A stretch of 37,306 nucleotides of DNA from Proteiniclasticum ruminis (GTDB taxonomy: Bacteria; Bacillota; Clostridia; Clostridiales; Clostridiaceae). Position 1 is the first letter of the stretch; each line of letters starts with the position of its first letter. Of the stretch, positions 15,843 through 23,591 are shown one piece after another. The translations under genes were made by a program, and so were the position numbers. The stretch is taken from positions 1-37,306 of the forward strand of contig NZ_FOVK01000016.1 in NCBI RefSeq assembly GCF_900115135.1, read 5' to 3'. The notes under the pieces are model-generated. The model did no database searches. It saw nothing but the letters and a program-made list of their open reading frames with translations, and had not been told where the DNA came from.

Positions 15843-16967
15843 ATGAAAATATCAAAAAAAGATGCACTGCAGTGGTTTGAGTTTTTTGCCATGCTGCCAG
15901 AAGAGGAAGAGCTTATGGTCAAGCAGCAGGAGATCGTCTACGCCACCTTTGCACAGATTGAAGAGGCCATAGACCATCGCAATGAGAAACTTATGGAAGA
16001 CATCGAGGGACTGAAGACTCTTGAAAAAAGAACACTTTATGTGGGAAATGACGAGAAGTTTCCAAGGGGCTGTAAATCCTGCCTTCTGGGCACGGGGCTC
16101 AATGCCATCCGTAAAACCAACAAGTGCAATATCGAGTGCAAGTTCTGCTACAACTATGGAGAACTGAATCAGATTCCACCAGTGGGGGAAGGTATGTGGG
16201 AGATCGGAGGAACCAAGTTCTACGAAAAAGACATTGATCTTCTTTTATCGGTGTACAGAAAGCCTACAGGCGTATCGTATGTGTATCTGGAGCCTTTCAT
16301 GGAGATTGAGAAGTACTACTCCATCATCAGTAGATTCAAAGAGGCAAAGGTGTATCAGCACCTCTACACCAACGGACTTCTGGCCACGGAAGAAACCTTG
16401 AAGGCTTTGGGAGAAGCGGGCCTTGATGAAATCCGGTTTAATCTTGGTGCAGCGAACTGCGCAGACCAGGTCATCAGAAACATCAAGATCGCCAAGAAGT
16501 ATATCAGGACTGTTGGAATCGAGACGCCCATGACACCGGAGTTCTTTGATGCATTTATGAAGAAAAAAGAGATGATTCTCGATACAGGTCTTGATTTTAT
16601 CAACTGCGCAGAGCTTCATCTCAATGAGAACAACATTGGGAACTATGAAGGCGAGAATATGTATATTGCAAGGCATGGCTATATTTCTCCCATCTGGAGC
16701 AGGGAGCTCACGCTGAAGTTCATGAAAATGGCGGATGAGGAGAAGTGGGATATTGCGGTCCATGACTGCTCCAATCAGACGAAGTTTGCAAGGAATCTGA
16801 ATCTCAGCAGCAAGGAAGGAAAGTGGTTTGGGGCCAGCAATTATTCCAGCGAGTTCACCAGAATTCCTTTTGAAGCCTTTTTACCCATCCTTCGCGATGA
16901 CAGTTTCCAGTTCCTGACAGAAGAAGAGCTGCCAATGGGGTATAAGGCTGGAGAACTGTTCTTCTAA
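15843..16967 (+). CDS. Radical SAM protein, function unassigned
   Basis: A 374-residue radical S-adenosylmethionine enzyme. The [4Fe-4S]-binding motif CNIECKFC is at Cys95, Cys99 and Cys102. A further pair, Cys77 and Cys80 in RGCKSCLLGTG, lies just before it and may bind metal. Residues 110-250 carry the strand/helix repeats of a partial TIM barrel (VSYVYLEPFMEIEKYY, YQHLYTNGLLATEE, DEIRFNLGA). An N-terminal helical region of about 70 residues with KQQEIVYATFAQIEEAI is unusual. AGGAGG precedes the ATG. It has no operon partner: the mgl terminator lies upstream and a terminator follows, so its substrate cannot be guessed. Confidence 0.85.
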   Translation: MKISKKDALQWFEFFAMLPEEEELMVKQQEIVYATFAQIEEAIDHRNEKLMEDIEGLKTLEKRTLYVGNDEKFPRGCKSCLLGTGLNAIRKTNKCNIECKFCYNYGELNQIPPVGEGMWEIGGTKFYEKDIDLLLSVYRKPTGVSYVYLEPFMEIEKYYSIISRFKEAKVYQHLYTNGLLATEETLKALGEAGLDEIRFNLGAANCADQVIRNIKIAKKYIRTVGIETPMTPEFFDAFMKKKEMILDTGLDFINCAELHLNENNIGNYEGENMYIARHGYISPIWSRELTLKFMKMADEEKWDIAVHDCSNQTKFARNLNLSSKEGKWFGASNYSSEFTRIPFEAFLPILRDDSFQFLTEEELPMGYKAGELFF

Positions 16968-17073
16968 TTCGGAAGAGGGGCAAGGCGCGGCTCTGTCATA
17001 AGCCTCACAAGAAATTGAAAAGAAAAATAAACGGACCTGCTGTGAAGTTTATCAAAAAAAGTTCCAGCAATAA

Positions 17074-17120
17074 GGCCACATCACGAATTCTGAAATGATC
17101 TGTGATTGTGGTCTTTTTTT
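17074..17120 (+). terminator. Terminator after the radical SAM gene
   Basis: GGCCACATCAC (from 17074) pairs with GTGATTGTGGTC (17102-17113) with one extra base, then seven T's. It also rules out reading the GGDEF gene from the in-frame GTG at 17102. The following 200 bases to 17321 hold no clear gene. Confidence 0.7.
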
Positions 17121-17320
17121 GCGTAGTGTTGTCTAGTATATCTTGGGAATTAAGAAAGACATACTGTGCTTGTATTTCTGAAATAAACACAATACATATG
17201 GAAGGATTCTTTTTCGTTGATACAAAATCTAATGTCCTCTATAATGAAACCAACAGTACTTTGAATATTTTGATATTATTTATCCATTTCATTCTGAGAA
17301 GCAAAAGGCAGGTGCTTTCC

Positions 17321-18991
17321 ATGAGTAAAGCAAGAAGAAACCGAAGGATCCTATTTTTCTTTCTACTGACATTTTTGGTGGGAATCATTTATCTTGCCCT
17401 GACCTTGCCATCGGAAGACTATGGTCTTGTGAAGAGAAATCTCATAGATCTTAATGAGGGCTGGAGGGTGGAATATGAAGACACTGTCCTTCAGGAGGTC
17501 ACTTTTCCACGGGAACTTCAGCTGAAGGAAAATACGAGGTACACAGCCGCAAGAACTCTGCCAACACTACCCTCTGATTCAGCAATGCTTCGGGTAAGGT
17601 CTTCTATGCAGGACATCATTGTGTATATTGATGGGGTGGAAATATTTAGAGACGTCAAGGGAGTCGGTGGGAGGCTCACGGTTCCAGATGCAAGCCTGTG
17701 GCACTTTTTGAGTATTCCTGAAGGAAGCAGCGGAAAAGAAATCAGGCTGGAAATGGTGTCACCTACCAGAGCGTTCTCGGGAACGCTGAATGAAGTATAT
17801 GCCGGAGAAGGAATCGATCTGATTTCACAGGTGGTGAGAGAGAATGCCCTGAAGATTATACTGAGCATACTGTTTCTCATTCTTGGCATCTTCATGCTCA
17901 TTTTATCCGCTTTTGTCAAAAATTTAGAAGACAATCGGCTGATTTATCTGGGTGGTTTTGCTGTGCTTTTTTCTGTCTGGCTGTTTGGGGAGTCTAAAGT
18001 ACTGCAGCTTTTCACCGGGAACCGCTTTCTCATCGGAGGAATCAGTTACATGGCGATTCCTCTCATTGCCATATCCTATGTTTTTTTTCTGAAAGAGTCT
18101 GTGTTCCAGAAGTATCAATCAGTGATGGTGGGAGTGGCTTTTGTGTTTTTTGTGAATCTTGTGGGGAATGTTCTCCTGCAGGTTTTTGGCATCCAAAATT
18201 TTATTTCCAGCATGGCGCTGACCGTGGTGCTGGTAAGTTTTATGATTGTAGGCTCCATGGTGCTTATGGTCATAGAGTGGAAGATGGATGGGAATCTTCA
18301 GGCAAGGACCATGATTCTGAGCTCTTTTATTCCAGCCGTTTTTCTACTTGCTGAAGTCAGCACATTCCTTTTGGGCAGATATGAGATGACGGGTTCTCTC
18401 ACGGGAATCGGCATTCTACTGTTCTTCCTTCAGATCTCTTATTTCACGTTCCGGTCTGTGGATAAAGCCATTCAAAGTGAGAGAGAATCGGAGTTTCTGA
18501 AGAGAATGGCCTATGTGGATATCTTAACTGGCATGGGCAATCGGGCAGCCTTTGAAAAATATGTGGATGGGCTGAGAAAAAAGCACAGCGGGAAACAGTT
18601 CCGGCTTGCCATGATGGATATTAATAATCTGAAGTACATCAACGACCATTTTGGTCATAAAGAGGGAGACGCGGCCATAAAGAAATGCGCTAAAGCCATG
18701 AAAAAGTACCTTTTGCCCTACGGCGACTGCTTCCGATTAGGAGGAGATGAGTTTGCCGCGATATTATACGATCTGGATGAGGAAACCTATGCGCATCTCA
18801 TCCGATGTATGAGAGAAGAAATCCATGCGGTAGAGGACAAGCACCCATACCGGGTGGACATTGCAGTGGGATCCAATGTCTATCAGGAAGACAGATTTAC
18901 GGATTTTGGCACTTTCATCCATGAAACGGATCTTCGAATGTATGAAAACAAGAGAATGGCTAAGGAAAACCAGCTGGAGGCCATGAGTTGA
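17321..18991 (+). CDS. Membrane diguanylate cyclase (7TM-type sensor with GGDEF)
   Basis: A 556-residue sensor that probably makes cyclic di-GMP from two GTP. Residues 10-28 are a membrane helix; 40-170 form an extracytoplasmic beta-rich domain (LWHFLSIPEG, GKEIRLEMVS) like 7TMR-DISM extracellular domains; 178-375 hold about seven membrane helices; 395-556 are the GGDEF domain with DILTGMGNR, MMDINNLKYINDHFGHKEGD and an intact GGDEF at 474-478. No RxxD inhibitory site precedes the motif. I use ATG at 17321 with GGCAGGTG upstream; the longer open frame from 17102 would start inside a terminator. It ends at its own terminator. Confidence 0.88.
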   Translation: MSKARRNRRILFFFLLTFLVGIIYLALTLPSEDYGLVKRNLIDLNEGWRVEYEDTVLQEVTFPRELQLKENTRYTAARTLPTLPSDSAMLRVRSSMQDIIVYIDGVEIFRDVKGVGGRLTVPDASLWHFLSIPEGSSGKEIRLEMVSPTRAFSGTLNEVYAGEGIDLISQVVRENALKIILSILFLILGIFMLILSAFVKNLEDNRLIYLGGFAVLFSVWLFGESKVLQLFTGNRFLIGGISYMAIPLIAISYVFFLKESVFQKYQSVMVGVAFVFFVNLVGNVLLQVFGIQNFISSMALTVVLVSFMIVGSMVLMVIEWKMDGNLQARTMILSSFIPAVFLLAEVSTFLLGRYEMTGSLTGIGILLFFLQISYFTFRSVDKAIQSERESEFLKRMAYVDILTGMGNRAAFEKYVDGLRKKHSGKQFRLAMMDINNLKYINDHFGHKEGDAAIKKCAKAMKKYLLPYGDCFRLGGDEFAAILYDLDEETYAHLIRCMREEIHAVEDKHPYRVDIAVGSNVYQEDRFTDFGTFIHETDLRMYENKRMAKENQLEAMS

Positions 18992-19015
18992 AGGAATATG
19001 AATGTACAGAAAAAG

Positions 19016-19058
19016 AGCCTGAGATGGGTCCTAAACAGGATACGTCTCAGGCTTTTAT
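19016..19058. terminator. Terminator between convergent genes
   Basis: AGCCTGAGA (19016-19024) pairs with TCTCAGGCT (19045-19053), followed by TTTTATAT. It serves the plus-strand GGDEF gene and lies about 50 bases past the end of the minus-strand operon. Confidence 0.8.
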
Positions 19059-19108
19059 ATATTTGTGATGAAGTATGTTAGTTCCGGGTTGTGATACTGT
19101 CCATATGC

Positions 19109-20014
19109 TTAGTATCCCATATTCAAGGGGAGTGGCGTTTTGGACTCCACGTGATGATACTCCATTTTCTGGCCATCCACAAATATCTCCAGCGGCAAAT
19201 CCTTTTTAGAGGTGACTTCCGTATGGAAAATAGCATAAGATTTAGGGTCATATCCTGCAGTTTTTGTGAATTCAACCTTGTAGAATTTTTTGAAGAACCT
19301 TCTGGATTCAAAACCCATCATGGAGTAGTCGGTATCTTCTGAAGCGCCGTTGTAAAGAATTAAGTACTCTTTATAGTAAGAACCTTCTTTGGAACTTGGC
19401 TCGTTCATATAAGACATCACATAGATGCCGTCTTCGGACTCCTGAGAGGTCTTTAGCCAATGGTAGACTTCAGAGTGATTCTCATAGTTTTCAATACTGA
19501 TTCCTGAAGCACCTCCCACACTGGTGACGCTGGTGGTTGTTCTAAAGGTCATTAGCCCCATGAAGAGGAGAATGACCATGAGGATCGGAATGACAATGAC
19601 CGCGATGAGGATTTTACCAAGGCCGGTCTCCTTTCTTTTGGTGTAGAGCGGCATTTTTGCCTCTTGAGGTACGGTTTCTCCACATTGAGGGCAGTGCTCC
19701 CAGGAAGTATTTAGGGGATAATCGCATCTTTGGCATCTGCCTTTCAGCTGAGTGCCACAGGAGGGGCAGACGGCATAGCTTTCACTGACAGCTGCTCTGC
19801 AGCTGGGGCATTCCAAAGTTCTTTCTTCTGATCGCACGATGAGATAGATGATGAGACCGATGAGGGCAGGGGAGAGAATCGCGATGAGGGTCCATAAAGG
19901 AGCATTCATGCCCCGGCTTGCTGCATCCCGGTAAACGTAGACGCCGATGAGGATGGGAAGGACCATAAACAGTCCCAGGACAATGAGGAGATTGGCTGTT
20001 ATTACAAATGACAT
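19109..20014 (-). CDS. Zinc-ribbon membrane protein, third gene of ECF operon
   Basis: A 301-residue membrane protein. Two N-terminal helices resemble the PLDc_N type (GVYVYRDAASRGMNAPLWTL, then ALIGLIIYLIVR). Two zinc ribbons follow, built from four CxxC pairs: CPSC...CPSC and CQRC...CPQC (about residues 68-112). A third helix (ILIAVIVIPILMVILLF) leads to a C-terminal extracytoplasmic domain with SYYKEYLILYNGASED and EVTSKKDLPLEIFVDG. I take the third in-frame ATG (20014), six bases after GAAAGGAAG. It ends the operon begun by the ECF sigma gene at 20822 and may be its sensor or target; this is inference from context. Confidence 0.72.
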   Translation of the reverse strand: MSFVITANLLIVLGLFMVLPILIGVYVYRDAASRGMNAPLWTLIAILSPALIGLIIYLIVRSEERTLECPSCRAAVSESYAVCPSCGTQLKGRCQRCDYPLNTSWEHCPQCGETVPQEAKMPLYTKRKETGLGKILIAVIVIPILMVILLFMGLMTFRTTTSVTSVGGASGISIENYENHSEVYHWLKTSQESEDGIYVMSYMNEPSSKEGSYYKEYLILYNGASEDTDYSMMGFESRRFFKKFYKVEFTKTAGYDPKSYAIFHTEVTSKKDLPLEIFVDGQKMEYHHVESKTPLPLNMGY

Positions 20015-20041
20015 AATCATCTTCCTTTCATACAATGTTTC

Positions 20042-20347
20042 TTATGACAGGAGATTAAAGAGAGCATGTGCTTCTTTTTTCTCCAGCTGTTTTCTGGTGA
20101 AGACCACGGCAATGATACCTGTTCCTGCCAGCCACAGGGCGAGCACAGAAAGAAATAACACACTGAGTGCCATGGAATAGGGGGCGGCCAAAAAAGCTGC
20201 GAGTCCAAGAGCGATAAACAGAAGATGAGAGGAGGCTGTAAGAAGCAATAGCTGCCTTACTTCTCTTCGTCTCTCGGCAAGGAGGGTCAGCTTTTCTTCG
20301 GTTACTTTTGGTGGGGTATACTTTTCAAAATCAAAATTCAAGTTCAT
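20042..20347 (-). CDS. Two-helix membrane protein coupled to ECF sigma
   Basis: A 101-residue protein with a charged cytoplasmic N-terminal segment (FEKYTPPKVTEEKLTLLAERRREV), two membrane helices (about 33-55 and 60-82) and a charged tail. It overlaps the 3' end of the sigma gene by 17 bases, so the two are translationally coupled. Small membrane proteins in this position often act as anti-sigma factors or modulators. There is no zinc-binding anti-sigma motif. Function is inferred from context alone. Confidence 0.65.
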   Translation of the reverse strand: MNLNFDFEKYTPPKVTEEKLTLLAERRREVRQLLLLTASSHLLFIALGLAAFLAAPYSMALSVLFLSVLALWLAGTGIIAVVFTRKQLEKKEAHALFNLLS

Positions 20348-20822
20348 GAAGCATCTTCTCCTTTAATAGCGCTCTGGCTTTACTGAGGCGGGATTTTACG
20401 GTTCCTTCTGGAATATCCAGCACCTTTGCGGTTTCTTTGAGGCTCAGGTCCTGGAAGTAGAATAAAATGACTGTCATTTTCAGCTTGTCTGGGAGAGCAT
20501 GGACTGCTGCATGGAGATTACTGAAGTCTTCTTTCTTTTCTTCTTGGGCACTGTTTAGAATCAGGTCTTTCTCTTCTTGGGAGCTGAAATAATCAAAGAG
20601 GAGGCTGATCTTCTTTTTCCTGTACTGATCTTTATAGGTATTGACGCAGATCCTTGTGAGCCATCCTTGAAACTCAAGTTCCTTATTGTACTGATGAAGC
20701 TTTCTATGGACTTTGAGCCAGGTTTCCTGATAAAGATCATCCGCATCGTCCTTGTTGGTGCAGAGTGTTCTGCAAAGACCATAGAGTCGTTTTCCATATT
20801 TATCTATATAGGCATCGAGCAC
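20331..20822 (-). CDS. ECF-type RNA polymerase sigma factor
   Basis: A 163-residue ECF sigma factor. Region 2 includes LCTNKDDADDLYQETWLKVHRKL and FQGWLTRICVNTYKDQYRKKK; region 4 carries the helix-turn-helix LSLKETAKVLDIPEGTVKSR. It starts at GTG 20822, six bases after GGAGGTG. Its promoter has an ECF-type -35/-10 pair, so it probably transcribes its own operon of three genes ending at 19109. It is only distantly similar to the sigma factor at 9554, so the two are not recent duplicates. Confidence 0.93.
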   Translation of the reverse strand: MLDAYIDKYGKRLYGLCRTLCTNKDDADDLYQETWLKVHRKLHQYNKELEFQGWLTRICVNTYKDQYRKKKISLLFDYFSSQEEKDLILNSAQEEKKEDFSNLHAAVHALPDKLKMTVILFYFQDLSLKETAKVLDIPEGTVKSRLSKARALLKEKMLHELEF

Positions 20823-20845
20823 TTCTGCACCTCCCTTTACTCTTA

Positions 20846-20873
20846 TATACGAAGTGTACCACTGTTTGGTTCA
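20846..20873 (-). promoter_or_regulatory. ECF-type promoter of the sigma operon
   Basis: On the minus strand TGAACC (20873-20868) and CGTATA (20851-20846) are separated by 16 bases, close to the TGAAAC-N16-CGTATA form recognised by SigW/SigX-like factors. The start of transcription would be about 15-20 bases before the GTG start. Confidence 0.65.
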
Positions 20874-21022
20874 TGAATTGTGAAATTATTTTTGAGATTC
20901 TTAATCAGTGTAGCTAAGATAAAGGGTATCAGAATTAGAATAACGAGGACAAAATTGGCGATGGATATAATTTAAGAAGAGTATAGATTACTTTCTATCC
21001 TTAGAGATATTTGGAAGTTTGA

Positions 21023-21051
21023 TTGATATATTACAAAAGATTCATTATAAT
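21023..21051 (+). promoter_or_regulatory. Promoter of the exonuclease-BRCT gene
   Basis: TTGATA at 21023-21028 and a perfect TATAAT at 21046-21051 with a 17-bp spacer. It leaves a leader of about 155 bases before the gene at 21212, in which no clear structure was recognised. Confidence 0.65.
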
Positions 21052-21211
21052 GGATTGTAAGAATATTCGTATATTTACGGATCGCTTTGAGTTCAAAAAG
21101 TGTCTTGATAATAATTGAAGATAACTGTGATGAAGTTGCTTGACGGGTCTCTATTACTTTGAAATCTTATCGGTAAACGTAGAAATGCACCTACAAATGA
21201 AGGAGGTTATC

Positions 21212-22582
21212 ATGCAAAAAGTTACTTATTTTGATGTGGAGTATGCAAACTCAAGGAACAAGTCCATCTGTCAGCTGGGATTGCTTTGTGAAGATTACTT
21301 ATCTAGCGAACCTTACTATCCTGAAAGAAATATTTATTTAAATCCCGGAGATGGATTTGACGACATCTGTATAAGGATTCATGGGATAACATCATCGAAA
21401 GTAAAGAATGAACCACTTTTTTCAGAAATTTGGCCACACATTGAAAAGTACTTTACGAATACAGTGGTAATTGGTCATAATGTGGCAGGAGCAGATCTCA
21501 ATGCTCTGGTAAGAAATTTGAAACGCTACAATATTGATATTCCAGAGCTCTATTATGTGTGCACGTTAGACTTGGCTCGTCAATATGTACCTTCCTTTGC
21601 CGTTGAAAACTTTAAGTTGAGTACTCTTTGCAGTTACTTTGATATTGATAGTGACTCTGAACATGACGCATTTGATGATGCATGTGCCAATGCGGATCTG
21701 CTGAAGGCAATGATAAACGCTTATAAGATTAATATCGATGACCATATTAAAAGGTATAATCCAGTTGAAAGTAAGGAGTTTCAGCAGTATATCGCTGGTC
21801 CTGTACTTAGAAAAGCAATCAGTGAATTCTATGGAATCGTAAGAGGATTCTCCATTGACAATAGAATAACTTCTGAAGAGGCAGACTACATCAGAAATTG
21901 GAGAAATCAGTACTGTCAATATACTGGGAGTGAGGAAGTGGCGTCGATAATTGATACCATTGATACAATACTCGAGGATGGAGTGGTGACTGTAGCAGAA
22001 TCATTTGATCTTCAACGAACCGTGAGGCAGTATATGGATCTGGTTTCAACTTCTCCAGTGACATTGGCAACGCAAATTCTAAATGGTATCATGCAAGGAA
22101 TCATCATTGATGGTGAAATATCTTCAGAAGAAAGTGAACATCTGAGAAGATGGCTTTATGACAATATCTATCTTTCTGGGCATCATCCTTTTGATAAGGT
22201 CATGGAAATGCTGGAAAAAGCACTTTCTGATTCCATCATTACTAAGGAAGAGTCAGAGTATATTACAAAGACAATACGAAGCATTCTGAATCCAGTAGAA
22301 GAGCTGAAGGTTCTTGTCCATTCTGTAGAAGGAAAAAATATTTGTCTGACGGGTAATTTTGCGTATGGGAGTAAGCTTGATGTTGCTCAGTACCTGAAAG
22401 TACGAGGGGGTCTCATTGACAGTACAGTGAAAAAATCTACAGACATACTTCTCGTAGGAGCTCTTGAATGTCAAGCGTATTCTCATGGCACCTATGGTCA
22501 AAAAGTACTTAAGGCCATGGAGTACAATGAGAAAGGCTGTAAGATTGAAATTGTGAAAGAAGTTGATCTAATAATCAGCTGA
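21212..22582 (+). CDS. DEDDh 3'-5' exonuclease with helical repeats and BRCT domain
   Basis: A 456-residue protein. Residues 1-165 are a DnaQ-like exonuclease with the DEDDh set: Asp and Glu in TYFDVEYAN, Asp in GHNVAGADLNAL, and His/Asp in EHDAFDDACANADLL. Residues about 195-375 hold three related helical units, each with a turn then SEE/KEE (NRITSEEADYIRNW, DGEISSEESEHLRRW, DSIITKEESEYI). Residues 385-456 form a BRCT domain (KNICLTGNFAYGSKLDVAQ, RGGLIDSTVKKSTDILLVG). It probably trims DNA or RNA ends in repair, guided by BRCT. ATG at 21212 has a perfect AAGGAGG; the in-frame start at 21140 lacks one. It is monocistronic. Confidence 0.88.
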   Translation: MQKVTYFDVEYANSRNKSICQLGLLCEDYLSSEPYYPERNIYLNPGDGFDDICIRIHGITSSKVKNEPLFSEIWPHIEKYFTNTVVIGHNVAGADLNALVRNLKRYNIDIPELYYVCTLDLARQYVPSFAVENFKLSTLCSYFDIDSDSEHDAFDDACANADLLKAMINAYKINIDDHIKRYNPVESKEFQQYIAGPVLRKAISEFYGIVRGFSIDNRITSEEADYIRNWRNQYCQYTGSEEVASIIDTIDTILEDGVVTVAESFDLQRTVRQYMDLVSTSPVTLATQILNGIMQGIIIDGEISSEESEHLRRWLYDNIYLSGHHPFDKVMEMLEKALSDSIITKEESEYITKTIRSILNPVEELKVLVHSVEGKNICLTGNFAYGSKLDVAQYLKVRGGLIDSTVKKSTDILLVGALECQAYSHGTYGQKVLKAMEYNEKGCKIEIVKEVDLIIS

Positions 22583-22652
22583 GATTTTCAAGAGTGGTTA
22601 TCCATAAAAAATGATAGTACTGTGTTCCTAAGTATGTTTATCTAGAGCACAC

Positions 22653-22704
22653 ACAAAAACCACCCTGTTCTTGAATTAACGATCAAGAGCAGGGTGGTTT
22701 TTGT
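22653..22704. terminator. Bidirectional terminator
   Basis: ACAAAAACCACCCTG... (22653-22674) pairs with ...CAGGGTGGTTTTTGT (22683-22704) over 22 positions with a single G-U pair. It separates the convergent exonuclease and TetR genes. Confidence 0.88.
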
Positions 22705-22742
22705 GAAACGAAGGATTCATTGGGTGCGTGTTGCAGTGATTA

Positions 22743-23339
22743 TTACAGATGCTTCGGAAGATCACCGATCATTTTAAGAACTACATCAATATAAGCTTTT
22801 CTTTTTTGATCATCCAAGAGAAAATGATCTTTTTTGTCCTCTGCCAGAATTCTTTCCAAAGGGTGCACAATACTTGCATAAAGGATGGTCATGGGGACTT
22901 CCACCTCGGAAGAACGAAGTGTATAAGCTCTCAATAGGACACTTCGAAGCTGCTCATTCATTTCGTCAGTGACACGGATGATCTCTAAAAACAGAGAATC
23001 TGGGTCTTCAGCGATACGGGCTTCTTTAGAGAGGATGGTGATTCCTGGGAAGCGGATACAGTAGTCCATTACACTTTCACAGAAACCATGGAGCTTTTCG
23101 TGATCTGAGAGTGTTTCGTCTTGAAGTGGTTTTATGGTGGATTCCACATTTTCAATGTAGAATTCTTTGGTTTTATTGATCAGTTCTTCTTTGGATCGGA
23201 AATAATAATTGATCGAGGCCGCATTTACGCCCGCTTCCTTTGCAATGGCCCGAATGGGAACGCTTAATGAACCGATCTTTCCAATGAGATATAAGGTTCT
23301 ATCTAAGATTTTTTCTTCCACACTGTTTAGTACTCTCAT
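22743..23339 (-). CDS. TetR-family transcriptional regulator
   Basis: A 198-residue repressor. The N-terminal helix-turn-helix is recognisable in PIRAIAKEAGVNAASINYYF-RSKEELI (about 27-55); the remainder is an all-helical ligand-binding and dimer domain. The start is ATG at 23339, with AAAGGAG upstream; the longer frame to 23411 lacks one. It is divergent from the FMN/FAD reductase gene, whose promoter carries a 19-bp TetR-style palindrome at 23507-23525. The likely role is ligand-relieved repression of that reductase; the ligand is unknown. Confidence 0.9.
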   Translation of the reverse strand: MRVLNSVEEKILDRTLYLIGKIGSLSVPIRAIAKEAGVNAASINYYFRSKEELINKTKEFYIENVESTIKPLQDETLSDHEKLHGFCESVMDYCIRFPGITILSKEARIAEDPDSLFLEIIRVTDEMNEQLRSVLLRAYTLRSSEVEVPMTILYASIVHPLERILAEDKKDHFLLDDQKRKAYIDVVLKMIGDLPKHL

Positions 23340-23506
23340 AGCCGCTCCTTTATCCATCTGCCGTTTTGTATTAGTATACCATAATTTCCCGTAGTTCATG
23401 GATAGCTTCAAGCGATGAGATCATGACTGGAGTGTATAGAAATGTGGGGCATGAGTTTGAAAGAATTCCAGATGAAAGAACCTTAAGTCAATGTATGATG
23501 AAATAA

Positions 23507-23525
23507 TTTAAACAAAGTGTTTAAA
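23507..23525. promoter_or_regulatory. Palindromic operator, probably for the TetR regulator
   Basis: TTTAAACA (23507-23514), AAG, TGTTTAAA (23518-23525): perfect 8-bp arms around three bases. It sits five bases upstream of the -35 box of the reductase gene. Confidence 0.65.
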
Positions 23526-23529
23526 ACAT

Positions 23530-23559
23530 ATTGATTAAAATGGTGAAATAGATTACAAT
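23530..23559 (+). promoter_or_regulatory. Promoter of the FMN/FAD reductase gene
   Basis: TTGATT at 23530-23535 and TACAAT at 23554-23559 with an 18-bp spacer; AGGAGGAAG precedes the ATG at 23592. Confidence 0.6.
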
Positions 23560-23591
23560 TTGTTTGTGAAATAACGAACTAGGAGGAAGTC

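Noticed and set aside
16245-16763. 172-residue minus-strand reading frame inside the radical SAM gene
   Set aside because: A shadow reading frame without start signals or recognisable domains.
17102-17320. N-terminal extension of the diguanylate cyclase (73 extra residues in frame)
   Set aside because: It starts inside the terminator hairpin of the preceding gene, has no ribosome binding site, and the ATG at 17321 begins a normal membrane-anchored protein.
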